Assembly: GCF_902500225.1 (NCBI RefSeq)
Contig: NZ_LR722648.1
Span: 265,676 to 329,675 of the forward strand
DNA from: Buttiauxella massiliensis
Lineage (GTDB): Bacteria; Pseudomonadota; Gammaproteobacteria; Enterobacterales; Enterobacteriaceae
Direction of reading: 5' to 3'
DNA length: 64,000 nucleotides
Shown: positions 29,339-39,621 of the stretch, one piece after another
Numbering within the stretch: the first letter of the stretch is position 1
How the letters are laid out: each line of letters opens with the position of its first letter
The notes under the pieces: model-generated
Database searches by the model: none
Seen by the model: the letters and a program-made list of their open reading frames with translations, nothing else
What the model was told of the DNA's origin: nothing
Program-made: the position numbers and the translations under genes

Positions 29339-30281
29339 TTTCACCTCGCAGCTCTTCACCACGCACTAAATCACTAAAATGCAGTACACCACAGGGTTCG
29401 CCTTGCTGATTAACTACCGGCAACTGTTGGCACTGGCGGTCAACAAACAACGATAGCGCCTCACGCAGAGTGATCGTTTCACTGATCGGTTCGCCCTCTA
29501 AACGTTCCTGTGTTCGTACGCGGTCCGCAACCTGGCGCAACGATAGCAACCGCACGCCTGACTCGCTTCGGCCAAAGAAATCACGCACAAAATCTGTCGC
29601 TGGGTGAGTTAACAACTCCAGCGGTGTACCTTGCTGAACGACCCTTCCCCCGTCCATTAGCACAATGCGGTCAGCCAGCGTCAGCGCTTCGTCGATATCA
29701 TGCGTCACCAGCACGATGGTGCGTCCAAGCAGTTGGTGGATGCGAATAATCTCCTGCTGAAGCGCACCGCGTGTTACCGGGTCCAACGCACCAAACGGCT
29801 CATCCATCAATAACACTTCCGGGTCGGCCGCCAGCGCACGCGCTACACCCACACGTTGTTGTTGCCCACCGGAAAGTTGATGTGGATAACGGTCACGAAA
29901 TTGCTCAGCTTCCAGACCGAGTAAAGCGAGCAATTCGTCAATACGCGCACTGATACGTGCTTTCGGCCATTTCAGCAACTGCGGAACGGTGGCAATATTC
30001 TGTGCAACGCTCCAGTGAGGGAAAAGCCCAATAGACTGAATCGCGTACCCCATACGGCGGCGTAGCACCTTGGCGTCAAAATTGCGGATCTCTTCTCCGG
30101 CAAAGCGAATGCGCCCGGTATCGTGTTCAACCAGGCGGTTAATCATCTTAAGCGTGGTGGATTTGCCGGAACCGGAAGTGCCAATCAGTACCGTAAACTC
30201 ACCTTCCTTGATGTTTAGCGTCAAGTCGCTCACAGCAGGTTCACCCTGGAAGAACTTGCTGACATTTTCAAATTCGATCAT
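29322..30281 (-). CDS. yehX: YehX, ABC ATPase of the OsmF-YehYXW importer
   Basis: The 319-residue protein has Walker A GTSGSGKS (34-41), signature [10 protein letters not shown], Walker [14 protein letters not shown] and a C-terminal CBS-like region (about 245-310), the osmosensing module of OpuA/ProV-type ATPases. It matches E. coli YehX (308 aa). Start and end overlap yehY by 4 nt and yehW by 17 nt, so translation is tightly coupled. Confidence 0.93.
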   Translation of the reverse strand: MIEFENVSKFFQGEPAVSDLTLNIKEGEFTVLIGTSGSGKSTTLKMINRLVEHDTGRIRFAGEEIRNFDAKVLRRRMGYAIQSIGLFPHWSVAQNIATVPQLLKWPKARISARIDELLALLGLEAEQFRDRYPHQLSGGQQQRVGVARALAADPEVLLMDEPFGALDPVTRGALQQEIIRIHQLLGRTIVLVTHDIDEALTLADRIVLMDGGRVVQQGTPLELLTHPATDFVRDFFGRSESGVRLLSLRQVADRVRTQERLEGEPISETITLREALSLFVDRQCQQLPVVNQQGEPCGVLHFSDLVRGEELRGENAPVT

Positions 30282-31435
30282 GGCTGTTTTTCCTCAAGTA
30301 ATGAGATAAACAGTTTAAAAAGCGCGTCGAGAATGACCGCCAGCGCGATAACCGGGATCACACCGAGCAAGACCAAATCCAGCGCACTACTGAGTAATCC
30401 CTGGAAGATAATCGCCCCAAACCCACCGGCACCAATCAGCGCTGCAATCACCGTCATACCAATGGTTTGCACGCAAACAACCCGCAAGCTACGCAGCAAA
30501 ACGGGCAACGCCAGCGGCACTTCGGCCCGCCAGAAAATCTGCCAGCGCGACATGCCCATACCTTCGGCACTTTCAATGATATTGCGCGGGACATGCTGCA
30601 AACCTGCTACAACACCGCGCACCAATGGCAGCAATGCGTATAAAACCAGTGCAATGAGTGCCGGAGCCACGCCAATCCCGCTCACGCCAAGCGAGCTGAG
30701 CCACGGAGCTAACTTCACAAGCCCTGCCAAAGGTGCAATTAACAGCCCGAACAGTGCCACAGACGGTACCGTCTGAATCACATTAAGCACGGAGAACACC
30801 GAAGACTGACAGCCCGGACGGGTGTAGCACAGCACGCCCATCGGCACGCCAATCATCAGGGCGGGTAGCAAAGTCCCTAGCAATAAAGCCAGATGGCGAG
30901 TTAGCGCATCATCAAACACATCCTGGCGGTTGGCATACTCTTTAAGCAGCGAAAGATCGGCAAAGTACCCGCTCCACAGCAGCGCTACCGGTACGATCCA
31001 GACCTGCAAATTGAGCAGTAAACGCCATAGCGCATTGGGAGTCAGACGGTTGATGGTATCGGCACAAAGCAGCAGGCACAGAGTTAAAGACAGCCATAAC
31101 CCGCTACCGAGAGACGTTCGCGCAAGCGTGCTCCCTTGTTCAGCAAATTGCGAGGCGGTGTGCCCCATCATCCACAACATGGCGATAAACAACAGCTCGC
31201 CCGTAATTAGCGTCAGTGTTAATGACAGTCGCCGGGAAGGTGCCAGAGTCAGACATGCCAGAATAAGTACTGGAAGAGAGAGAATCAGACCAACATGTTC
31301 AGGAAGCCGGCTAAGCGCGATAGATTCTCCGGAAACCAGGCGGTTGGGCGCAAAGTTGATAAATGGCAGAACTGCGCCTGCTACCACCAGCAAAATCACC
31401 AGCAGCAACAGAACGCGATTATGAATTTTGAGCAA
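30278..31435 (-). CDS. yehY: YehY, ABC permease of the OsmF-YehYXW importer
   Basis: The 385-residue permease has an extended N-terminal membrane part (residues 1-190) followed by the transport core with EAA block [28 protein letters not shown]. The length equals E. coli YehY. It pairs with YehW as a heterodimeric pore for a low-affinity betaine-like importer. It is separated from osmF by a REP-type repeat, a common way of setting excess binding protein. Confidence 0.93.
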   Translation of the reverse strand: MLKIHNRVLLLLVILLVVAGAVLPFINFAPNRLVSGESIALSRLPEHVGLILSLPVLILACLTLAPSRRLSLTLTLITGELLFIAMLWMMGHTASQFAEQGSTLARTSLGSGLWLSLTLCLLLCADTINRLTPNALWRLLLNLQVWIVPVALLWSGYFADLSLLKEYANRQDVFDDALTRHLALLLGTLLPALMIGVPMGVLCYTRPGCQSSVFSVLNVIQTVPSVALFGLLIAPLAGLVKLAPWLSSLGVSGIGVAPALIALVLYALLPLVRGVVAGLQHVPRNIIESAEGMGMSRWQIFWRAEVPLALPVLLRSLRVVCVQTIGMTVIAALIGAGGFGAIIFQGLLSSALDLVLLGVIPVIALAVILDALFKLFISLLEEKQP

Positions 31436-31458
31436 ACAGACATCCTGTAATTATTGTC

Positions 31459-31530
31459 TTGCCGGATGGCGCTGGCGCTTATCCGGCCTACTTCAACCTG
31501 TAGGATGGATTAGCGTAAGCAACATCCACC
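31459..31530. repeat. REP/BIME-type repeats between yehY and osmF
   Basis: GCCGGAT-GGCGCTGGCGCTT-ATCCGGC (31461-31486) is a typical REP hairpin. A diverged unit (GGATGGATTAGCGTAAGCAACATCC) follows. They lie 3' of osmF, inside the operon. Confidence 0.75.
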
Positions 31531-31544
31531 AGAAGATCAGCGAC

Positions 31545-32456
31545 CTACTTCACGAAGCCTTTTTGCTTCAGGTAATCCGCAGCCACTTTTTTGGCATCTA
31601 GGCCTTCGACTGCAATACTGGCGTTAAGCTGCTGCAAGGTTTTCTCATCAAGGGAGGCAAACACCGGTTTTAACCACTCTCCCATTTCAGGATAAGCCTT
31701 GAGCACCGCTTCACGCACAACAGGCGTTGGCGCGTAAATTGGCTGAACACCTTTTGGGTCGCTCAGCGTCTGCAAACCCAGTGCCGCCACCGGGCCATCA
31801 GTGCCGTAGGCCATTGCCGCATTCACACCAGAGGTTTGCTGCGCCGCAGCTTTTATGGTCACAGCCGTGTCGCCGCCAGCCAGCGAGAGCAGTTGCGGCT
31901 GTTCAAGTTTAAAGCCATAGGCTTTTTCAAAGGCAGGAAGCGCATCGGAGCGTTCGATAAATTCAGCGGAAGCAGCAAGTTTGAATTCACCGCCTTTTTT
32001 CAAATAAGCGCTGAGATCATCAAGTGAGGTGAGTTTGTTTTTTTCGGCCAGATCTTTGCGTACTGCGATGGTCCAGGTATTGTTCGCGGGAGCAGGTGTT
32101 AACCACACGAGGTGATTTTTTTCAGCATCGAGTTTTTTAACTTTCTCATATCCCTGTTGCGCATTTTTCCAGGCTGCATCTTTTTCATCTTTAAAGAAAA
32201 ATGCCCCGTTACCGGTGTATTCCGGGTAAATATCCAGTTCGCCCGCCGTAATCGCCCCACGCACAACCGGGGTGGTACCTAACTGCACTTTATTGACAGT
32301 TTTGACGCCGTGGCTGTCCAGTACCTGCAAAATGATATTACCGAGTAGTGAGCCTTCGGTATCAATTTTTGAACCTACTTTCACCGGCTCCGCAGCTTGT
32401 GCCCCTGCGGCCAGTAAGACTAACCCCGCCATACCCCAACGCGCTGATACGTTCAT
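31545..32456 (-). CDS. osmF: OsmF (YehZ), periplasmic quaternary-amine binding protein
   Basis: The 303-residue precursor has a signal peptide (cleaved after AQAA) and an OpuAC-type fold with EPVKVGSKIDTEGSLLGNII and LDIYPEYTGNGAFFF, matching E. coli OsmF/YehZ (305 aa). The E. coli protein binds glycine betaine weakly, and its operon is sigma-S and osmotically induced. It is the first gene of the four-gene operon. Confidence 0.94.
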   Translation of the reverse strand: MNVSARWGMAGLVLLAAGAQAAEPVKVGSKIDTEGSLLGNIILQVLDSHGVKTVNKVQLGTTPVVRGAITAGELDIYPEYTGNGAFFFKDEKDAAWKNAQQGYEKVKKLDAEKNHLVWLTPAPANNTWTIAVRKDLAEKNKLTSLDDLSAYLKKGGEFKLAASAEFIERSDALPAFEKAYGFKLEQPQLLSLAGGDTAVTIKAAAQQTSGVNAAMAYGTDGPVAALGLQTLSDPKGVQPIYAPTPVVREAVLKAYPEMGEWLKPVFASLDEKTLQQLNASIAVEGLDAKKVAADYLKQKGFVK

Positions 32457-32558
32457 CGTGCTTCCTCACTGTTTTTCTTTGCTTAAAAATCATGAACTCG
32501 CAAAAGTTTAGACGAGAATTGGCATTTTGGCAGGTTGGTAGAACGAGGAGAGCAGAAT

Positions 32559-32590
32559 AAGAAAAGAGCCGGAAAACCGACTCTTTTCTT
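32559..32590 (-). terminator. Terminator after bglX
   Basis: AAGAAAAGAG-CCGG (32559-32572) pairs with CCG-A-CTCTTTTCTT (32577-32590) with one mismatch and an AAAA loop. Read on the minus strand it ends in a T-rich tract, 28 bp after the bglX stop. Confidence 0.8.
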
Positions 32591-32617
32591 GGGTGCAGCT
32601 TCAAATATGAAGGGTAA

Positions 32618-34915
32618 TTACTTGAGTTCAAACTCGCTCTGTTTCACACGAGCTGAATCCAGGCCGATAAACACATTAAACTTGCCAGGCTCGGCAATGT
32701 GTTTCATCTGCGCGTTCCAGAATTTCAACGCTTCAACGTCAATCGGGAAGCTTACAGTCTGGGTTTCGCCAGGTTTCAGCGTCACTTTCTTAAAGCCTTT
32801 CAGCTCTTTGACCGGGCGACTCATCGATGCGGTGACGTCCTGCAAATACATCTGTACGACCGTTTCGCCTGCACGATCACCGGTGTTTTTCACTTCAACA
32901 GAAGCTTCGACTTTGCCATCCGCTTTCATTGATGGTGCAGACATTTTCACATCAGACACGCTGAAAGTGGTGTAGCTCAGGCCATAACCGAATGGGAACA
33001 GCGGGCCGTTCGCTTCATCAAAGTAGCGAGACGTATATTTGTTTGGTTTTTCCGGATTGTACGGACGCCCTGTATTCAGATGGCTGTAATAGGTTGGGAT
33101 CTGCCCGACAGAACGTGGGAAGGACATCGGCAATTTGCCTGACGGGTTGTAATCGCCAAACAGGATATCGGCCACCGCGTTCCCGCCTTCAGTACCGCTA
33201 TACCAGGCTTCCAGCAGCGCATCAGCCTGTTGGTTTTCTTTCACCAATGCCAGAGGGCGGCCGTTCATCAACACCAGCACCAACGGTTTACCCGTCGCTT
33301 TCAACGCAGCAATTAAATCACGCTGGCTTTGTGGCAGCACCAGATCGGTACGGCTTGAGGCTTCGTGCGCCATCCCCTGAGCTTCACCAACAACGGCTAC
33401 AACAACATCAGCAGATTTCGCAGTAGTAACCGCTTCATCGATCATCGCCTGTGCAGAACGGGTATCAACCGTAACGGCTGGTTCGTACTGGTTCAGGAAA
33501 TCAACAATGCCTTTTTCGTCGGTGACGTTAGCGCCTTTGGCGACCACGATTTTGGCTTTGTCACCCACGGCACTTTTGATGCCCTGAAGTACTGTGATGG
33601 TTTGATCGGCTACACCAGCAGCTGACCAACTCCCCATCATGTCACGTTTGCTGTCAGCCAACGGGCCAACCACGGCAATGGTGCCGGATTTTTTCAGTGG
33701 CAATACGTCCAGGCGGTTTTTCAGCAACACCATGCTTTCACGTGCGACTTCGCGAGCATCTTTACGGTGCAGGCGGCTTTCAGCGTTGGTGTCTTGCGGG
33801 TCGGATTCTTTCGGCCCTAAGTGGCTGTATGGGTCGTTGAATAGCCCCATATCGTATTTCACGTTGAGCACATGGCGCGCGGCATCATCAAGTTCAGCCA
33901 TTGGCACAGCACCACTTTTCACCAACTCTGGCAAATACTTGCTGTAGTACTCATCGCTCATACTCATGTTGATGCCAGAATTCAATGCTATGCGCACTGC
34001 ATCTTTCGGATCGCTTGCCACACCGTGTTTAATCAGCTCTTTAATGGCACCGTGGTCTGAAATGGTAATGCCTTTAAATTTCCACTCATCGCGCAGCAAA
34101 TCTTTCAGCAACCACGAGTCGGAAGAAGCCGGAGTGCCGTTAAGGGAATTGAGCGCCACCATCACACCACCACTGCCAGCATCCAGTGCGGCTTTGTATG
34201 GCGGCATATAATCGTTGAACAGTCGCTGCGGACTCATATCAACGGTGTTGTACTCTTTGCCGCCTTCAACTGCGCCATAGGCCGCGAAGTGTTTCACGCT
34301 GGTCATGACCGAGTAACGGTCTGCTGGGCTTTTGCCCTGCATCGCTTCAACCATGGTGCGACCCATGATGGAAGTCAGGTAAGTATCTTCACCAAAACCT
34401 TCGGAGACACGGCCCCAACGCGGGTCGCGTGACACATCCACCATTGGCGCCCAGGTCATGTTCAGGCCATCGTCTGCAGCTTCATAAGCAGAGACGCGGC
34501 CCACCGTTTTCACGGCATCCAGATTGAAGGAAGAAGCTAAACCGAGGCTGATTGGGAACACCGTACGTTGACCGTGAACCACATCGTAAGCAAAGAATAA
34601 TGGAATTTTCAGGCGGCTAAGATCCATCACTTGGTCTTGCATGGTGCGGATGTCATGACGAGTCACGGTATTGAAAATCGCCCCGACTTGCCCATCTTTG
34701 ATCATCTCGCGAATGGCTTCTTTCGGGTTATCTGGCCCGACACTGATTAACCGTAACTGGCCGATTTTCTCGTCAGTGGTCATTTTCTTCAGCAAATCAG
34801 TGACGAATGCGTCACGCGCTTCCGGTGTTAACGGGTGTGGGCCAAACATTTCGTTAGCCAGCGCGGGTTGCAGCGCAAGGCTAACTGCAATACTTACAGA
34901 ACAGAGCCATTTCAT
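32618..34915 (-). CDS. bglX: BglX, periplasmic beta-glucosidase (GH3)
   Basis: The 765-residue precursor has a signal peptide (ends after PALA) and GH3 N- and C-terminal domains plus a C-terminal fibronectin III-like domain (last 90 residues). The catalytic nucleophile Asp lies in ITISDHGAIKEL. Length and sequence match E. coli BglX. The frame extends to 34936, but MKWLCS at 34915 is the family start. It hydrolyses beta-glucosides in the periplasm. It is divergent from dld. Confidence 0.96.
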   Translation of the reverse strand: MKWLCSVSIAVSLALQPALANEMFGPHPLTPEARDAFVTDLLKKMTTDEKIGQLRLISVGPDNPKEAIREMIKDGQVGAIFNTVTRHDIRTMQDQVMDLSRLKIPLFFAYDVVHGQRTVFPISLGLASSFNLDAVKTVGRVSAYEAADDGLNMTWAPMVDVSRDPRWGRVSEGFGEDTYLTSIMGRTMVEAMQGKSPADRYSVMTSVKHFAAYGAVEGGKEYNTVDMSPQRLFNDYMPPYKAALDAGSGGVMVALNSLNGTPASSDSWLLKDLLRDEWKFKGITISDHGAIKELIKHGVASDPKDAVRIALNSGINMSMSDEYYSKYLPELVKSGAVPMAELDDAARHVLNVKYDMGLFNDPYSHLGPKESDPQDTNAESRLHRKDAREVARESMVLLKNRLDVLPLKKSGTIAVVGPLADSKRDMMGSWSAAGVADQTITVLQGIKSAVGDKAKIVVAKGANVTDEKGIVDFLNQYEPAVTVDTRSAQAMIDEAVTTAKSADVVVAVVGEAQGMAHEASSRTDLVLPQSQRDLIAALKATGKPLVLVLMNGRPLALVKENQQADALLEAWYSGTEGGNAVADILFGDYNPSGKLPMSFPRSVGQIPTYYSHLNTGRPYNPEKPNKYTSRYFDEANGPLFPFGYGLSYTTFSVSDVKMSAPSMKADGKVEASVEVKNTGDRAGETVVQMYLQDVTASMSRPVKELKGFKKVTLKPGETQTVSFPIDVEALKFWNAQMKHIAEPGKFNVFIGLDSARVKQSEFELK

Positions 34916-35108
34916 CGACATTACTCTCTTGCTCAAGCCGCCACAGAGGGCCGCACGAAGTGATAAGACGAGCAGTGTGCCACAAGGTTACTGCTGTAAG
35001 AAGTGTCGCTTCGGTGTTATGTGCTGATTTTTCGAACCTTTAAGACGATTCATTATCGATTTGCGAGCTATGCTTGTAGTCGTCAATATTTTCCCAAGGA
35101 GCGGATAA

Positions 35109-36854
35109 ATGTCTAACCCTACACCATCCCAAAAACAAACATTTATAAATGAGCTGAACCGTCTGGTGGGCAGCCAACATGTATTAACCGATGCGGCAAA
35201 AACCGCGCGTTACCGTAAAGGTTTTCGCTCCGGCCAGGGCGATGCGCTAGCGGTCGTTTTCCCAGGCACGTTACTAGAGTTATGGCGTGTTCTAAGCATT
35301 TGCGTCAGCACCGATAAAATTATTCTGATGCAAGCCGCAAATACCGGTCTGACTGAAGGTTCAACGCCGAACGGCAACGATTACGACCGTGAAATTGTCA
35401 TTATCAGCACCCTGCGTCTGGATAAATTGCAGCTTTTGGATGGCGGAAAGCAGGTGCTGGCCTTCCCTGGAAGTACGCTATATCAGCTGGAAAAAGCCCT
35501 TAAACCGCTGGGCCGTGAGCCGCATTCAGTGATTGGTTCATCGTGCATTGGCGCGTCGGTGATTGGCGGGATTTGTAATAATTCCGGCGGCTCTTTGGTT
35601 AAACGTGGCCCGGCATATACCGAAATGGCGCTATACGCCCGTATTGATGAACAAGGCAAATTAACGCTGGTGAACCATCTGGGTATCGATTTGGGTGTGA
35701 CGCCTGAACAGATCCTTGGCAAGCTCGATGACGAGCGCGTAAAACCTGAAAATGTGCTCCATGACCAGCGCCAGGCCTCAGATAAGGATTATGCCGAGCG
35801 TGTACGTGATGTAGACGCTGATACCCCATCGCGCTTTAACGCCGACCCAAGCCGCCTGTTTGAAGCCTCTGGCTGCGCCGGAAAGCTCGCGGTATTCGCT
35901 GCGCGCCTCGATACTTTTGTGGCAGAAAAACAAAACGAAGTGTTCTACATCGGCACCAATAAACCGGAAGTGCTGACTGAAATACGCCGCCACATCCTGG
36001 CTAATTTTGAAAACCTACCGGTGGCGGGCGAATACATGCACCGCGATATTTACGATATTGCCGAAGTGTATGGCAAAGACACCTTCATGATGATCGACAA
36101 ACTCGGCACCGATAAAATGCCGCTGTTCTTCACCTTGAAAGGTCGCACCGATGCGTGGATTGAAAAAGTCCCGTTTATAAAACCCCACTTCACTGACCGC
36201 GTATTGCAACGCCTGAGCGGCTGGAGCCCAAGCCACTTACCACCACGGATGAAAGAGTGGCGCGGTAAATATGAACACCACCTGTTATTGAAGATGTCTG
36301 GCGAAGGTATTAGCGAGGCCCGTAACTGGCTGGAGAGCTATTTCGAGCAGGCTGAAGGCGGCTTTTTCGTCTGCACACCAACCGAAGGGGCGAAAGCCTT
36401 TTTACACCGTTTTGCCGCGGCCGGTGCAGCAGTACGTTATCACGCCGTACATGCCAACGAAGTGGAGGATATTCTGGCACTCGATATTGCCCTGCGTCGT
36501 AACGACCAGGAATGGTTTGAGCAACTACCGCCAGAAATCAGCAGCCAGATTAGCCACAGCCTCTATTACGGCCACTTTATGTGCCATGTTTTCCATCAGG
36601 ATTACATTGTTAAGAAAGGGGTTGATGCACATGCATTGAAGGAGCAGATGCTTGAGTTGCTGCGCACGCGCGGTGCGCAATATCCGGCAGAGCATAATGT
36701 CGGGCATTTGTACGAAGCGCCTGAAAGCTTAAAACAATTTTATAAGTCCAATGACCCAACCAACAGTATGAACCCTGGCATTGGTAAGACCACAAAACGA
36801 AAATGGTGGGAAGAGCAGGCTTGTAGCCATACGCATCACCACGATCCCCATTAA
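35109..36854 (+). CDS. dld: Dld, FAD-dependent D-lactate dehydrogenase (quinone)
   Basis: The 581-residue enzyme has an N-terminal PCMH FAD-binding domain (VVFPGTLLELWRVLSICV, GSSCIGASVIGGICNNSGG), a substrate domain and the C-terminal membrane-binding D-lactate dehydrogenase domain. It is slightly longer than E. coli Dld (571 aa). It oxidises D-lactate to pyruvate and feeds the quinone pool at the inner membrane. The start follows AAGGAGCGG. As in K-12 it lies between bglX and pbpG. Confidence 0.95.
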   Translation: MSNPTPSQKQTFINELNRLVGSQHVLTDAAKTARYRKGFRSGQGDALAVVFPGTLLELWRVLSICVSTDKIILMQAANTGLTEGSTPNGNDYDREIVIISTLRLDKLQLLDGGKQVLAFPGSTLYQLEKALKPLGREPHSVIGSSCIGASVIGGICNNSGGSLVKRGPAYTEMALYARIDEQGKLTLVNHLGIDLGVTPEQILGKLDDERVKPENVLHDQRQASDKDYAERVRDVDADTPSRFNADPSRLFEASGCAGKLAVFAARLDTFVAEKQNEVFYIGTNKPEVLTEIRRHILANFENLPVAGEYMHRDIYDIAEVYGKDTFMMIDKLGTDKMPLFFTLKGRTDAWIEKVPFIKPHFTDRVLQRLSGWSPSHLPPRMKEWRGKYEHHLLLKMSGEGISEARNWLESYFEQAEGGFFVCTPTEGAKAFLHRFAAAGAAVRYHAVHANEVEDILALDIALRRNDQEWFEQLPPEISSQISHSLYYGHFMCHVFHQDYIVKKGVDAHALKEQMLELLRTRGAQYPAEHNVGHLYEAPESLKQFYKSNDPTNSMNPGIGKTTKRKWWEEQACSHTHHHDPH

Positions 36855-36972
36855 GTGAAACTGTCAACTGCCAGAACCCGGGCTGTTTTTTGCTCATTTT
36901 TCGTACTAAATTAAAATGCGAAAAGTGGTGTGAGCTCATGCCACTTTGATTTTTTACGTACAGGAGCGAGAA

Positions 36973-37524
36973 ATGTCTGTCCTCGAAACAATGCCGTCCG
37001 CTCGGATACAGGTTCGTGATGCCACTAACGATGATATCCCATCCATCACTGCTATTTATGAATGGCATGTACTGCATGGCCGGGGTTCTTTTGAGGAAAT
37101 CCCCCCGACACAAGCTCAAATGGCTGAACGGCTGCAAGCCGTTCACGCTCAGGAGTTGCCGTGGTTGGTGGCTTTGCATAGCGGCATTGTGGTGGGTTAT
37201 TGCTACGCGACGGTTTATCGTCCGCGCCCTGCTTACCGTTTCACGCTTGAAGATTCTGTTTATATCGACGCCAGCATGACCGGGCAAGGTGTAGGGCGTG
37301 AGTTATTGACTATGTTGATAGAGCGCTGTGAGCAAGGCCCGTGGCGGCAAATGGTGGCGATTATTGGCGATGGCGAAAACAACACGGGTTCGTGTCATCT
37401 GCATAAGCAGTTGGGTTTTGAAGTGGCCGGGTTGCTGCAAAGTGTGGGGTTCAAGCTCGGCGCATGGCGCGATACGTTGATTATGCAGCGTCCGCTCAAT
37501 GATGGAGATCGGACGCTGCCATGA
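36973..37524 (+). CDS. GNAT acetyltransferase (phosphinothricin/MnaT-like)
   Basis: The 183-residue GNAT protein has the acyl-CoA motif region QGVGRELLTMLIERCE and the C-terminal HLHKQLGFEVAGLLQSVGFKLG typical of the Pat/YncA group, which acetylates phosphinothricin, methionine sulfoximine or related amino acid analogues. ATG 36973 after GGAGCGAG is preferred to an upstream start at 36946. K-12 has no gene between dld and pbpG. An ERIC element begins at the last base of its stop codon. Confidence 0.85.
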   Translation: MSVLETMPSARIQVRDATNDDIPSITAIYEWHVLHGRGSFEEIPPTQAQMAERLQAVHAQELPWLVALHSGIVVGYCYATVYRPRPAYRFTLEDSVYIDASMTGQGVGRELLTMLIERCEQGPWRQMVAIIGDGENNTGSCHLHKQLGFEVAGLLQSVGFKLGAWRDTLIMQRPLNDGDRTLP

Positions 37525-37648
37525 TACCCATCATACTTCAAGTTGCAGCTTTGTTGGCTACGCTCATTCGCCCGAATCACTTAGTTCACTAAGCTCATCG
37601 GGACTCATTCACTTGCCGCCTTGCTGTAACTCGAATTATTTAGGGTAT
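37524..37648 (-). repeat. ERIC element after the GNAT gene
   Basis: This 125-bp palindrome has ends ATACCC (37524-37529) and GGGTAT (37643-37648), ACTTCAAGTTGCAGC at the left and the core ACTAAGCTCATCGGGACTC (ERIC in reverse orientation). It begins on the final A of the GNAT TGA stop and ends 13 bp before the pbpG stop. Confidence 0.92.
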
Positions 37649-37661
37649 CGTTTGATTTGCC

Positions 37662-38603
37662 TTAATCGTCAAGCGCATTACTCTGCGTACTATTGCTCGC
37701 CATTTGCGCAGCTTTTTGCTTTTTATAAGCCAGGGCCGAGCCCGGAACTGGTGTCACCTTGCCGGTTTCCAGATAGTTGCGCAGACGGTTTGCATCCGCA
37801 AAGTGGGTGTATTTCCCGAACGCATCCAACACCACCAATGCCACCGGTCGATTGTTAATCATGGTGCGCATCACTAAACAATGTCCGGCATTGTTGGTAA
37901 AGCCGGTTTTAGTCAGCTGGATATTCCATTTATTGTTATAAACCAAATGGTTGGTATTACGGAATGGCAGCGTGTATGGCGGATTACTGAAAGTAGCCAT
38001 ATCTTCTTTAGTGGTACTCAGCTGGCCGAGCATCGGATATTGTTTAGATGCAATCAGCAGCTTAGACAAGTCGCGTGCTGTAGAAACGTTGTGAATCGAA
38101 AGCCCGGTTGGCTCAACATAACGCGTATGGGTCATTCCAAGAGATTTTGCTTTCGCATTCATGGCGCGAATAAATGCGTTATAGCCACCAGGATAATGGT
38201 GCGCCAGGCTCGCTGCCGCACGGTTTTCTGAAGACATTAATGCCAATAGCATCATGTCTTTACGGTCGATTTTACTATTCAGACGCACACGGGAATAAAT
38301 TCCTTTCATTTCCGGCGTTTGGCTAATGTCGACACTCAGCATTTCATCCATCGGTAACTTCGCATCAAGCACCACCATTGCCGTCATCAATTTGGTAATT
38401 GAGGCAATCGGGCGTACCAGATCAGGATGGCTGGAATAGAGAACTTTATTGGTTTGCAGATCGACGATCATGGCACTGCCAGAGGCGATCTCTTGCCCGG
38501 CACTGACCTGTTGTACGATGGTTTTATTCGCAGCCTGGGAAGCGAATGGTACGGCAATCATCAGCGCAAGGCTGAGCAACGAAAGACGAATTTTTGTCGG
38601 CAT
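37662..38603 (-). CDS. pbpG: PbpG (PBP7), D-alanyl-D-alanine endopeptidase
   Basis: The 313-residue precursor has a signal peptide and a peptidase S11 domain with SxxK (Ser68-Ile-Thr-Lys71), SSEN and KTG (in QLTKTGFTN) motifs. It matches E. coli PBP7, which cleaves D-Ala-mDAP cross-links in peptidoglycan. The open frame continues to 38774, but ATG 38603 starts the signal peptide. Confidence 0.95.
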   Translation of the reverse strand: MPTKIRLSLLSLALMIAVPFASQAANKTIVQQVSAGQEIASGSAMIVDLQTNKVLYSSHPDLVRPIASITKLMTAMVVLDAKLPMDEMLSVDISQTPEMKGIYSRVRLNSKIDRKDMMLLALMSSENRAAASLAHHYPGGYNAFIRAMNAKAKSLGMTHTRYVEPTGLSIHNVSTARDLSKLLIASKQYPMLGQLSTTKEDMATFSNPPYTLPFRNTNHLVYNNKWNIQLTKTGFTNNAGHCLVMRTMINNRPVALVVLDAFGKYTHFADANRLRNYLETGKVTPVPGSALAYKKQKAAQMASNSTQSNALDD

Positions 38604-38736
38604 GGTGACACTTCTGTAAGTATTCAAAAAAATAATGTGTCCTTCGGATCTCTTCACAGCGCGTATGAATAGATGAGGCGCCAGCATAATACGCTGACGC
38701 CCCTGAAAACTCCCACTATTGATTCGTAAACAAGTA

Positions 38737-39324
38737 TCAAAATAGACGGTAACCATAACCCCAAAGAATAACACTCAGGGCTAACAGTACCTCAAGCACC
38801 AGCACGCCAATGGCGAGTGTTGAGCTGGAAAAGCTCATACCCTCTTCTTTGTTGATGCCAAGGAACTCAGGTACCCCTACATACAACAGGTATCCGGTAT
38901 AAATAAGGGCTGCGGCCCCTACCAGCACGCATAACCACACCAATGGATACAATGCGACTAAACCGCTGATAAACAGCGGAGTTGCTACGTAACCTGCAAA
39001 CACCATGCAACGAGCAAGCGACGGGCGATGCGGGTAGTTACGCGCCATCCACCAGATGACTCGCCCCATGACGGCCACACCAGCCAGCATCAGGGCATAA
39101 AACAGTACGCCTAAATAGAATCCGTTAAACATCGATAATTGAACGAAGGTACCATCACCAAAATTCCAGCCAATTTGGGTTGTGCCAATAAACGCACAGA
39201 TAACCGGAATGGCCGCCATGATTAATACATGGTGAGTGTAGTGATGCGTTACCGTTTCGTTCTCGCGTTTTATGTCCTGCATTTCACGATTAGGGTGGGA
39301 AAAAAGCCCCCAGACATGACTCAT
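38737..39324 (-). CDS. yohC: YohC, Yip1-family inner-membrane protein
   Basis: The 195-residue protein has five predicted membrane helices of the YIP1 family and matches E. coli YohC along its length ([15 protein letters not shown] start, [10 protein letters not shown] end). Function is unknown. MSHVW at 39324 is chosen over the upstream start at 39339. In K-12 it is followed by yohD; here an MFS gene and TRAP system 2 intervene. Confidence 0.92.
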   Translation of the reverse strand: MSHVWGLFSHPNREMQDIKRENETVTHHYTHHVLIMAAIPVICAFIGTTQIGWNFGDGTFVQLSMFNGFYLGVLFYALMLAGVAVMGRVIWWMARNYPHRPSLARCMVFAGYVATPLFISGLVALYPLVWLCVLVGAAALIYTGYLLYVGVPEFLGINKEEGMSFSSSTLAIGVLVLEVLLALSVILWGYGYRLF

Positions 39325-39567
39325 AACGCCTCCTGACATGCCAAAAAAATCGATTGAGCACAGTCAAAGTATAATGCACAGCGGCTTGATTGTTTTTTAA
39401 TCACCTGAAAATATCTGCATGCTGCAAATAGCAGAATTTATGCCGCCACGTTGACGAAACGGCAAAAGCGTCATATTTAATTAACACCGCCCAATAGTGC
39501 TTTATCAGGACCGCTCCCCAATGTAATTCCGTAACCAATAAGCCTGTATCTACACGATGACTTTGTC

Positions 39568-39590
39568 ATTTCTCACCTCTGTTGAGAAAT
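39568..39590. promoter_or_regulatory. Inverted repeat upstream of the MFS gene
   Basis: ATTTCTCA (39568-39575) and TGAGAAAT (39583-39590) are perfect 8-bp arms separated by 7 bp, ending 31 bp before the MFS start. It could be an operator or a leader hairpin. Confidence 0.4.
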
Positions 39591-39621
39591 GTGCACTTAT
39601 TGGATTATTACGGAAACAATC

